A stretch of 64,000 nt of DNA from Labilibaculum filiforme (lineage in GTDB: Bacteria; Bacteroidota; Bacteroidia; Bacteroidales; Marinifilaceae), in assembly GCF_002843315.1 (NCBI RefSeq), contig NZ_MVDD01000017.1:1-64000 (forward strand), read 5' to 3'. Of the stretch, positions 34,598 through 42,674 are shown piece after piece. Numbering within the stretch: the stretch's first letter is position 1; every line of letters begins with the position of its first letter. The notes beneath the pieces are model-generated. The model did no database searches, was not told where the DNA came from, and was given only the letters and a program-made list of their open reading frames with translations. Both the position numbers and the translations under genes were made by a program.

Positions 34598-37500
34598 ATG
34601 AAAAAAAGGAAGTTATTAGTTAGAGATCTTACATTAAGAGATGGTCAGCAATCTCTTTTTGCTACAAGAATGCCACAGGCAGAAATTGAAAAAGTGTTGC
34701 ATCTGTATAAAAAAGCCAACTTCTACGCAATGGAAGTATGGGGTGGTGCAGTTCCTGATTCAGTAATGCGATACCTTAATGAAGATCCATGGTATCGTTT
34801 GGAGTCGATCAAAAAAGAAATAGGCGATGTTTCCAAACTTACCGCTCTATCTCGTGGTCGTAACCTTTTTGGATATAGTCCATACCCAGAACAAGTAATC
34901 GAAGATTTCAATACTCAGGCAGTTAAGTCTGGATTGGGTATTATGCGTATTTTCGACTGTTTGAATGATATTGAAAACATGAAGTCTACTATTAAGTATG
35001 TGAAAGCTGCTGGTGGTATTGCTGATTGTGCTGTATGTTTTACAGTGGATTCAAAATTTCCTACTAAGAAAGAAGATTTGGAAAGATTAACAGTGAAAAA
35101 TCTTCCGGATCAAATTTTTGATTTAAACTACTTCGTAGATATGGCGAAGAAGTTAGAAGCTTTGGGTGCCGATATGATTTCATTGAAAGATATGGCTGGA
35201 TTGGCTTCTCCTTCATTTGCAGGGCAAATTATTCGTCGATTTAAAGAAGAATTAAATATTCCTGTAGATTTCCATTCACATTCTACACCAGGATACGGAT
35301 TAGCATCTGCTCTTTCGGCAATTGTAAATGGAGTGGATATCATCGATACGAATATCATGAACTTTGCTGGAGGTTCTGCAGCACCTGCTTACGAATTGAT
35401 CTATATTTTCTGTCAGAAAATGGGCATTGAATTAGATGGTGATGCAAAAACAGTTGTTGAAATCAATAAAATTCTGAAAGAGATTCGTTTGAATGCTTTG
35501 GCTGATGTAGATAGTTATAAGCAATATCCAATCGAATTTGATATTACAAAAGATAAATTGCCAGCTAACATCGATCAGTTATTCGATGATGCAATTAAGT
35601 ATGCGAACGCCGATCAGGAAGCAGAACTACTTGTTGCATGTCACGCAATTGAAGCATATTTTAATTTCCCAGCTCCTAACGAAATGGTTAAGAATGCGGA
35701 AATTCCTGGAGGTATGTATACCAACATGCTTAACCAGTTGAAAGCTTTAGGTTTGGAAACCCTGCTTGAGAGAGTGTTAGAAGTGGTACCGGTGGTTCGT
35801 TTGGACGCTGGCTGTCCGCCATTGGTAACCCCTTCTTCTCAAATTGTTGGTGTACAGGCTGTAAACTGTGTAATCGATGAGAACTCAGGTCGTCCGTTTT
35901 ATACCAACGTATCCAACCAGTTCTTTAATTTGGTAAAAGGAGAATATGGAACAACTCCAATCGAGATTGCTCCTGAATTCCGTAAAAAAATTACTGGAAA
36001 AGCAGAACGAGTAGCTTACGATGTAGATGCTTATGTATCTCCTGAAAATCCAACATTGCCACAATTCGGAAACGTGAAATTGGCAAAGGATAACAAAGAA
36101 TTTATGTTGTTGGAGTTATTCCCATTGGTAGCTAAAGGGTACCTGGAAGGAAAACGTAAAGCAGAATTCGAAGCTCAACGAGAAGTAAACCGTAAGAAAA
36201 TTGCCGCTGAAAGAGCTGCTGTTAAACGTACCGGTAAACTAAAGATTCGTGACCTTACCCTTCGTGATGGTCAGCAGTCCTTGTTTGCTACACGTGTTCC
36301 TCAGGCCGAAATTGAAAAAGTGCTTCCAATGTATAAGGATGCTAACTTTTACGCAATGGAAGTATGGGGTGGTGCAATTCCCGATTCAGTAATGCGTTAC
36401 CTGAACGAGGATCCATGGTTCCGTTTAGAGTCTATTAAAGAAGTAATTGGCGATGTTTCTCACCTAACAGCTCTATCTCGTGGTAGAAACTTGTTTGGTT
36501 ATTCTCCATATCCTGAATCAGTAATCGAAGGTTTCAATAGAAATGCAGTAAAATCCGGTTTGGGTATCATGCGTATCTTCGATTGTTTGAATGATGTGAA
36601 GAACATGGAAACAACCATTAAGTATATGAAAGAGGCAGGCGGTATTGCCGACTGTGCTGTTTGTTATACTGTTGATCCTAAATTTACAGGAAAACAAAGA
36701 TGGAAAGCATTGCTGTCCGGAAAGAGATTGCCTAAGAAGATTTTTGATGTAGATTACTTCTTGAACAAAGCAAAACAAATGGAAGCTTTGGGCGCTGATA
36801 TGATTACCGTGAAGGATATGGCTGGATTAATTCCACCATCATTGTCGGGTAAGATTGTTAGAAGAATGAAAAGTGAATTGAATGTACCAATCGATTTCCA
36901 TACTCACTGTACTCCAGGTTACGGATTAGGTGCTGTTTTAATGGCAATTGTAAATGGTGTTGATATTGTAGATACAAACATTCTGAACTTTGCAGGAGGA
37001 CCAGCTGCTCCAGCTTTCGAAATTATTCAGATTTTTGCCGATAAATTAGGCTTGGATACTGGCGTAAATTTAGATGCTGTTGTTAAAATTAATGCTGAAT
37101 TAAAGGGTATTCGTAACCGAATTGCAGAATTCGATTCGTACAAAATGTTCCCATTAGAATTCGACATTACTGCTGATTACCTTCCAAAAGAGATTGATGC
37201 ATTGTTCGATAAAGCAATTGTATTAGCAAAAGCTGATAAAGAAGAAGAATTATTAGAGGTTTGTAACGCTATCGATAAATTCTTCAACTTCCCGGCACCA
37301 AACGAAGAAGTGAAAGCTGCTGAAATTCCAGGTGGTATGTATACCAACATGTTGGCTCAGTTAAAAGGATTAGGTTTGGAAGATTTATTGCCAACCGTAC
37401 TATTGAAAGTTCCAGAAGTACGTGTTGCTGCAGGTTGTCCTCCATTGGTTACTCCATCATCGCAAATTATTGGTGTGCAAGCTGTAAATTACGTTTTGGA

Positions 37501-38038
37501 TGTGAATAGCGGTAAAGCTCCATATACAAACGTAAACAACCAATTCTTTAATCTTGTGAAAGGGGAATATGGCGAAACTCCAATCGAGATCGATCCAGAG
37601 TACCGTCAGAAGATTTGTGGACAGCGCGAAGCTACTGCTTTTGATGTAAGCAAATACAAATCACCAGAAAATCCTATTTTGGAAGAGTTTGGTGGTGTTA
37701 AGCTTGCCGAAAACGAGAAAGAAATGTTACTATTGGAATTATTCCCAACTGTTGCAGGTCCTTTCCTTAAAAATCGGAAAGCAGATGCTTACTACGCAAA
37801 AGTAGAAGCTGAAGAAAACGAAAAACAAAGAATCATCGACGAGAAAAAAGCAGCTTATAAGGCAATTCCTGCCGAAGAAAAGCAAGCTATGCTGCTTAGA
37901 GGATTATATAGTTTGGGTGGAACTTCTAAGGAAGCTACTGGCGAGATTACTCAACCAGAAGAAAAGGAGTCTCGTTTGGATATCAAAACAAAAGAAATGC
38001 TTACCAGGATGAAACCTAAAAGCAAATTAGTAGGATAA
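34598..38038 (+). CDS. Tandem-duplicated pyruvate/oxaloacetate carboxyltransferase (PycB/OadA-like fusion)
   Basis: A 1146-residue protein made of two complete carboxyltransferase units joined head to tail; residue n of copy 1 corresponds to about n+542. Each has LRDGQQSLFATR with the metal-binding Asp, the carbamylation-site Lys in DMISLKDMAGL or DMITVKDMAGL, the metal-binding His pair (HSHSTPGYG, His226/228; HTHCTPGYG, His768/770), and the conserved carboxylase C-terminal domain with EIPGGMYTNML and CPPLVTPSSQI. Copies are highly similar but not identical, and both look catalytically intact. There is no biotinyl Lys (MKM) domain, so a separate biotin carrier is needed. Such subunits move a carboxyl group between biotin and pyruvate/oxaloacetate. 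The usual length is about 500-640 residues. Confidence 0.88.
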   Translation: MKKRKLLVRDLTLRDGQQSLFATRMPQAEIEKVLHLYKKANFYAMEVWGGAVPDSVMRYLNEDPWYRLESIKKEIGDVSKLTALSRGRNLFGYSPYPEQVIEDFNTQAVKSGLGIMRIFDCLNDIENMKSTIKYVKAAGGIADCAVCFTVDSKFPTKKEDLERLTVKNLPDQIFDLNYFVDMAKKLEALGADMISLKDMAGLASPSFAGQIIRRFKEELNIPVDFHSHSTPGYGLASALSAIVNGVDIIDTNIMNFAGGSAAPAYELIYIFCQKMGIELDGDAKTVVEINKILKEIRLNALADVDSYKQYPIEFDITKDKLPANIDQLFDDAIKYANADQEAELLVACHAIEAYFNFPAPNEMVKNAEIPGGMYTNMLNQLKALGLETLLERVLEVVPVVRLDAGCPPLVTPSSQIVGVQAVNCVIDENSGRPFYTNVSNQFFNLVKGEYGTTPIEIAPEFRKKITGKAERVAYDVDAYVSPENPTLPQFGNVKLAKDNKEFMLLELFPLVAKGYLEGKRKAEFEAQREVNRKKIAAERAAVKRTGKLKIRDLTLRDGQQSLFATRVPQAEIEKVLPMYKDANFYAMEVWGGAIPDSVMRYLNEDPWFRLESIKEVIGDVSHLTALSRGRNLFGYSPYPESVIEGFNRNAVKSGLGIMRIFDCLNDVKNMETTIKYMKEAGGIADCAVCYTVDPKFTGKQRWKALLSGKRLPKKIFDVDYFLNKAKQMEALGADMITVKDMAGLIPPSLSGKIVRRMKSELNVPIDFHTHCTPGYGLGAVLMAIVNGVDIVDTNILNFAGGPAAPAFEIIQIFADKLGLDTGVNLDAVVKINAELKGIRNRIAEFDSYKMFPLEFDITADYLPKEIDALFDKAIVLAKADKEEELLEVCNAIDKFFNFPAPNEEVKAAEIPGGMYTNMLAQLKGLGLEDLLPTVLLKVPEVRVAAGCPPLVTPSSQIIGVQAVNYVLDVNSGKAPYTNVNNQFFNLVKGEYGETPIEIDPEYRQKICGQREATAFDVSKYKSPENPILEEFGGVKLAENEKEMLLLELFPTVAGPFLKNRKADAYYAKVEAEENEKQRIIDEKKAAYKAIPAEEKQAMLLRGLYSLGGTSKEATGEITQPEEKESRLDIKTKEMLTRMKPKSKLVG

Positions 38039-38063
38039 AGTTTTCTCTTTATATACGCAACCT

Positions 38064-38100
38064 TAAAAAGTGCTGCTCTTCGGAGTGGCACTTTTTTTAT
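38064..38100 (+). terminator. Rho-independent terminator after the carboxyltransferase gene
   Basis: AAAAGTGC pairs with GCACTTTT, with an inner CTC-TTCG-GAG stem, followed by T7. No gene is seen in the remaining 400 bases up to the kinase gene. TAAGTTTG at 38322-38329 is a possible -7 element for that gene but lacks a good -33 partner. Confidence 0.82.
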
Positions 38101-38503
38101 TTCTAGACCATTAAAGGTATCAAGGCCGTATTTTTTAATTTACAATTATGTGTGTAGATGTTAAATAGGTTTTGTTATATTCCTTTAGATTCGGGCTTAC
38201 AAGTAACTTTGTAATGCTCAAGCCGTATAGAATTAGAGGTTAATATCAGCAAAAAAACATAAGGAATTTATGCAGGATATTATTGAGATTTTAGTTGTGT
38301 TTTAGAGAATGAGAGGATGTTTAAGTTTGCATGCAAGAAATAAATTCTTTTCTATTTTGGAGGAGGTTTCAAAGCATTCTTTTAAGCTAAGGAAGAAGAT
38401 GCTGTTGTTGGGAAGTAAAGGCTGGATGAAAATGAGTAACTTTTCGTTGAAGACTAGAGTAGCTTAAAATAGTAATAGTTGTGTTTATAATATTTTTTTT
38501 AGA

Positions 38504-40957
38504 ATGGATGAACTAAAGGAATTACGATCGAATATCTTGGAATTGTTGTACAAGGGAGAGTCCGAAGGGGTCATTCTAACTAAATTGGTAAAGCAGGGGC
38601 AACGGATTGTACCTGGTTCGCGTTGTGCCATTTTGCGTGTAGATGAATATGCACAACAGCTAATAATAGGTGCAGCTCCTGATTTGCCCGATTTATACCA
38701 CCAAACATTAAATGGCCAACCCATTAAAATGGGTATTAGTCCCAGCAGTACGGTAGCGTTTAATGGAATGCGAGTAGTTGTGGACCACATTGATAATTAT
38801 CATTATCTAAAAAAAATTCGAAAGGACGCTTCAAAAATAAATTTGTGTTCCTGCTGGGCCGAACCCATAAAAGATCCATCAGGAAAAGTACTTGGCGTTT
38901 TTGCGATTTATCATGGTAACGCTCATACTCCCGTTGCTGTTGATATTGAATTGATGACTGATTTGGCCAATTTAACCGCTATTGTTTTAGATCGCTATCG
39001 CATGATTACGCAATTGGAAGAAAGTGAAAAAAAGTATAAGATATTAGCCAATGCCAGTAACGAAGCCGTTTTTATTGTTGATATAGGAAAAATAATTGAA
39101 GCAAACCTTCGAGCCACAACTCTTACCGGATATTCATTGCAGGAATTATCGGGTATGCCAATTGAAAATTTCATACAGAAAGAGGGCGGGCAATATTGTA
39201 ACTTTAATGATTCATTAGAAAATGAGTTCGAATTTGAAGGGGTAGGGACTCGTAAAGATGGGGCAAGCTTGGATCTTATGGTTCGCATTAAAAAATCGGT
39301 TTATAAAAGGAAAAATGTTTGTTTGCTTTCGGTTCGGGATATAACTCAGGCAAAATTGGAACAGCGCGAATTAAAAAAATTGTCGAAATCGGTTAATCAA
39401 AGTCCGGTATCTATCTTGATTACTAATTCCAATGGGGATATTGAGTATGTTAATCCAAAAATTGAAGAACTTACGGGCTATTCTTTCGACGAATTAAAAG
39501 GTAAAAATCCGCGTATTTTTGCCTCTGGATGCACCCCTTTGGATACCTATAAACAGATGTGGGATACCATTAAAACTGGGAATGATTGGCAGGGCGAATT
39601 ACTGAATAAAAAGAAAAACGGAAAATTATTTTGGGAGCAGGTTACTCTTTCGGCTATCACCGATGATAGTGGTCAAATTCATAATTTTCTTGCTATTAAG
39701 GAAGATATTTCGGAGTTTAAGCGCTACGAGCAAATACAAAAGGTGATTCTTAATATTTCGAATGCGGCATCGGCCCGAAGCACGCTCGAAGAATTTATTC
39801 TATTCGTTAGAAAAGAATTGGGAAAACTGATTGACACCACCAATTTTTTTGTTGCCTTGTACAATGAGGAAAGTGAAATCTTTCATTTGCCGTGCATGAA
39901 TGATCAGTTTGACTATTACGAATCCTTTCCCAAAAGGAAAACTATATCTGCTTGGGTGGTCGATCATCAAATTCCTCTTTTTGTGAATGCGCAGCAAATG
40001 AGAGAAATGGAAGTAAGGGGCGAGGTGGAAATTATTGGCAAAGCTTGTGAAATTTGGTTAGGGATGCCATTAAAAAATAAAAAGAAAGTAATTGGGGTTT
40101 TAGTAATTCAAAGCTACGATGATAAAGATGCTATTACCGAAAAAGATAAAGAAGTATTAGAGTTGGTGGCGCATCAGATTAGTACTTCTATAGAAAAAAA
40201 ACGAGCCGAAGAGGAGTTAGTAATGGCTTTGCAACATGCAACCGAATCGGACCGCCTTAAGTCTGCTTTCTTGGCAACCATGTCGCATGAATTGCGCACC
40301 CCTTTAAATGCAATAATTGGTTTTTCCGAATTAGTAGATCGCAATACTACTAATGAAACGGCTATGGAATTTAGTCATATTATCAACCAAAGTGGTAACC
40401 ATTTATTAAGAATTGTTGAGGATTTGTTCGAGATTTCGTTACTTCAAGCTGGTATGCTGAAGATTGATAAAAACGATTGTACGCTTATTGAGTGTTTTAA
40501 TGAAATTGATAGGTTGGTTCGGATGGAACAAAAATTAATGAATAAGGAACATTTAGAGCTTATATTGACCATACCTGATACTGCGAACCATTGGATATTG
40601 AATACCGATAAACAGCGATTGGTTCAAGTCTTTCTTAATCTGATTAAAAATGCACTAAAGTTTACGGAGCGTGGACAAATTGAATATGGTATGTTGGAGT
40701 ACAATAGGACGTCCGATTTGCCTCTTCAGTTCTTTGTGAAAGATACAGGTGTTGGTATTGCTGAGGATGTAAAGGAAATAATTTTTAGTATGTTTCGACA
40801 GGGCAATGAAGTAATTTTGCGAGTACATGAGGGTTGTGGAATCGGTTTGGCTATCTCAAAACGTTTGGTTGAATTGCTTGGTGGAGAAATTTGGGTAGAA
40901 TCGAAAGTAGGCGAGGGCTCGGTGTTCTACTTTACACATCCGGCAACTATTCAATAG
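38504..40957 (+). CDS. Soluble sensor histidine kinase, GAF-PAS-PAS-GAF-HisKA-HATPase
   Basis: An 817-residue kinase with no membrane segment. In order: GAF (about 10-165), PAS (about 172-285, KYKILANASNEAVFIV), PAS with PAC (about 295-410, ending FLAIKEDISEF), GAF (about 425-565), the HisKA dimerisation helix with the phospho-acceptor His in LATMSHELRTPLNAIIGFSE, then HATPase_c with N box LNLIKNALKFT, G1 KDTGVGI, F box FRQ and G2 GCGIGLAIS. There is no receiver domain and no response regulator nearby. It is a close paralog of the kinase at 42675; its first GAF lacks the SCG of the GSCGTAAY motif kept in the paralog, so ligand sensing has probably diverged. Confidence 0.92.
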   Translation: MDELKELRSNILELLYKGESEGVILTKLVKQGQRIVPGSRCAILRVDEYAQQLIIGAAPDLPDLYHQTLNGQPIKMGISPSSTVAFNGMRVVVDHIDNYHYLKKIRKDASKINLCSCWAEPIKDPSGKVLGVFAIYHGNAHTPVAVDIELMTDLANLTAIVLDRYRMITQLEESEKKYKILANASNEAVFIVDIGKIIEANLRATTLTGYSLQELSGMPIENFIQKEGGQYCNFNDSLENEFEFEGVGTRKDGASLDLMVRIKKSVYKRKNVCLLSVRDITQAKLEQRELKKLSKSVNQSPVSILITNSNGDIEYVNPKIEELTGYSFDELKGKNPRIFASGCTPLDTYKQMWDTIKTGNDWQGELLNKKKNGKLFWEQVTLSAITDDSGQIHNFLAIKEDISEFKRYEQIQKVILNISNAASARSTLEEFILFVRKELGKLIDTTNFFVALYNEESEIFHLPCMNDQFDYYESFPKRKTISAWVVDHQIPLFVNAQQMREMEVRGEVEIIGKACEIWLGMPLKNKKKVIGVLVIQSYDDKDAITEKDKEVLELVAHQISTSIEKKRAEEELVMALQHATESDRLKSAFLATMSHELRTPLNAIIGFSELVDRNTTNETAMEFSHIINQSGNHLLRIVEDLFEISLLQAGMLKIDKNDCTLIECFNEIDRLVRMEQKLMNKEHLELILTIPDTANHWILNTDKQRLVQVFLNLIKNALKFTERGQIEYGMLEYNRTSDLPLQFFVKDTGVGIAEDVKEIIFSMFRQGNEVILRVHEGCGIGLAISKRLVELLGGEIWVESKVGEGSVFYFTHPATIQ

Positions 40958-41048
40958 TGTACCATCTAAGTATTGTAATTCTATCAGTAGGGAAAGTTTA
41001 CTATTATTATATCCATAAATTAACGACAAATTGTTCTCTTTTTTCTTT

Positions 41049-41190
41049 CTGCGTCAAGCGGATTTGTGTCTGCGTCAAAGGGAACGGCTTCTGCGTCAAG
41101 CGGATTTGTGTCTGTGTCAAAGGGAACGGCTTCTGCGTCAAGCGGATTTGTGTCTGCGTCACAGGGAACGGCTTCTGCGTCAAACAGAAA
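41049..41190. repeat. Phased tandem repeat: 42-bp unit made of two 21-bp half-units
   Basis: Three copies of a 42-bp unit (41049-41090, 41091-41132, 41133-41174) and a partial fourth. Each unit is two related 21-bp halves beginning CTGCGTCAA, so CTGCGTCA or a one-base variant recurs at 41049, 41070, 41091, 41112, 41133, 41154 and 41175, at exactly 21-base spacing. There are no distinct spacers, so it is not CRISPR. Two helical turns per repeat suits an array of protein-binding sites on one DNA face. It lies after a kinase gene and before a convergent gene. Confidence 0.85.
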
Positions 41191-41319
41191 CATATATTTT
41201 CTCTGCAGAATAGTAAAAGAAGGACACAGACAGCCATATTATTCGCACAGATTTTATCGGTGACAAGAAAGAAAGTGTTACTAGGCAGCAATGCCTTCCT
41301 ATGTTTAAATAGGGGCATA

Positions 41320-41350
41320 AAAAAAGGGAACTTTTATAGAGTCCCCTTCG
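41320..41350 (-). terminator. Terminator of the minus-strand gene at 41395
   Basis: Read on the minus strand, AAGGGGACT and AGTTCCCTT form a stem with few mismatches, followed by TTTTTT. It lies about 45 bases after the stop codon. Confidence 0.7.
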
Positions 41351-41394
41351 GCACAGCTGCAACGATAGTTTATTAATTAGTATGTAGTTAAAAT

Positions 41395-42150
41395 TTAAAC
41401 CTCGTTGTTGCTTAATGATTCCTGCTTGCTTTTACGATATTTTATCTGACGTTCGCGATGATATTTGCTGGCATATGCTTTCACTAATTTTTCATCTTTG
41501 CGGAATACAAATTTTCCATAACTGCGAATTTCGTCTACCAGCTCTTTGGTTAAGGTGAATGCCTTGTCGCGAATAATTTTAATTTCGTCGTCGTAGTACA
41601 TTCTACCATTAATATCGCCCAATAAAGTCCCCATTCTGTCGGCTAATTCAGTGGCTCTGTCGCAGTGTGCCATATCAAAATTAATGGGGGTTAAAAGAGC
41701 TTCGTTTTCTTTTCCCAAGACTGCTAAAATTGCTAAATCTTGAATGGTATCGGGACGCGAATCGCCTTCTTTAATATCCCTAATTTTTTTTAGCAGATTT
41801 TCATCTTTACGAAAAGCAAAGTCCATGTGATCAATTAAAAATTCCCGCAATTCATACATTTCTGGCGATTCGGTATCCCAAGCTAGTATTGCTTTTTGTT
41901 TGTCGGAATCTTTGGCTTCCCAGTTCGATTGGGCGGTACGTAAAGCTCCCGTGTAGCCCATCAACAGGTTTAGCTTGTCGGGAACCAAACCGTAGGGGGT
42001 AAGCAAAGGCAAATCGATACTTGCACGAGTATGTAAGCTTTCAGCTTCATCTATAAATATTTTGTAGGGAACATCGCTGTACAGGATTTTATTATTGGGA
42101 ACAGCGATAATTTCTTCCAATAAATTTAATAAGTTTTGTTGATCAGACAT
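41395..42150 (-). CDS. Conserved-looking cytoplasmic protein of unknown function
   Basis: A 251-residue, mostly helical protein without signal peptide or membrane segment. I recognise no family. Two similar segments, HMDFAFRKDENLLKKIRDI (about residue 107) and YGKFVFRKDEKLVKAYASK (about residue 212), look like an internal repeat. The C-terminus is lysine-rich and polar (KYRKSKQESLSNNEV). It lies between the two histidine kinase paralogs but on the opposite strand, so it is not in an operon with either. Confidence 0.7.
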   Translation of the reverse strand: MSDQQNLLNLLEEIIAVPNNKILYSDVPYKIFIDEAESLHTRASIDLPLLTPYGLVPDKLNLLMGYTGALRTAQSNWEAKDSDKQKAILAWDTESPEMYELREFLIDHMDFAFRKDENLLKKIRDIKEGDSRPDTIQDLAILAVLGKENEALLTPINFDMAHCDRATELADRMGTLLGDINGRMYYDDEIKIIRDKAFTLTKELVDEIRSYGKFVFRKDEKLVKAYASKYHRERQIKYRKSKQESLSNNEV

Positions 42151-42674
42151 AAATCCAATTTTTAAAATGTTTGTATTATCTCCATCATCAATCCTACCGC
42201 ACGTTTATTTATATGTTTTGTTGTGTAAGAGAATGTTTTTGTGATTATTAAAGCCTCATAGTTTAACAAAACAGATCGAATGTAGTGAAAATAAATGAAA
42301 TACTAAAAACTTATATGTACTATTTTATCAAGGTGTAGGAAAGGTGTAAGTTTATCATAGTGAAAAGAGGATTGTAAATGATTATATTGAATGGGTGGAG
42401 CTTGAGTTTATCCTTTTTATAGTGTGCTGTTTTTAGAAAGAACGATTTCTTTTATCAGATAAAATAATTGGGATGTAGATTTTTTATGGTATTAGTAAAA
42501 AGAAGAGGGATGTAACTAATAAAAAACTGTAATTTAACTGGTAAGTTTTAGTACTCACGAAAGTGCTAAATTAAGTACAATGGGGTATTTGTAATCAATT
42601 TATAGAACTTATTTATTTAAAAATAAATGCTGCTTGAATGGCTTACAAATGCAGAAATATTGTATTTTAGGCTT
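42151..42674. other. Intergenic region before the second kinase, no gene seen
   Basis: About 520 AT-rich bases between divergent genes. I find no recognisable RNA, repeat or convincing promoter. The in-frame stretch from 42627 to 42674 could be read as a longer kinase N-terminus but is not conserved in the paralog. Confidence 0.5.

Noticed and set aside
34723-36778. Small minus-strand frames in the carboxyltransferase gene
   Set aside because: They are antisense shadows of a catalytic-domain gene and appear in corresponding places of the two copies only because the copies are similar.
41049-41190. CRISPR array
   Set aside because: There are no unique spacers; the units are contiguous and identical to one another, and no cas genes are in the window.
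40891-41376. Open reading frames on both strands across the 42-bp repeat (plus 40891-41376, minus 41007-41318)
   Set aside because: They are open only because the repeat period is a multiple of three. The predicted peptides are low-complexity Cys/Val/Lys or Gln/Thr/Pro repeats. The plus-strand one overlaps the kinase 3' end in another frame.
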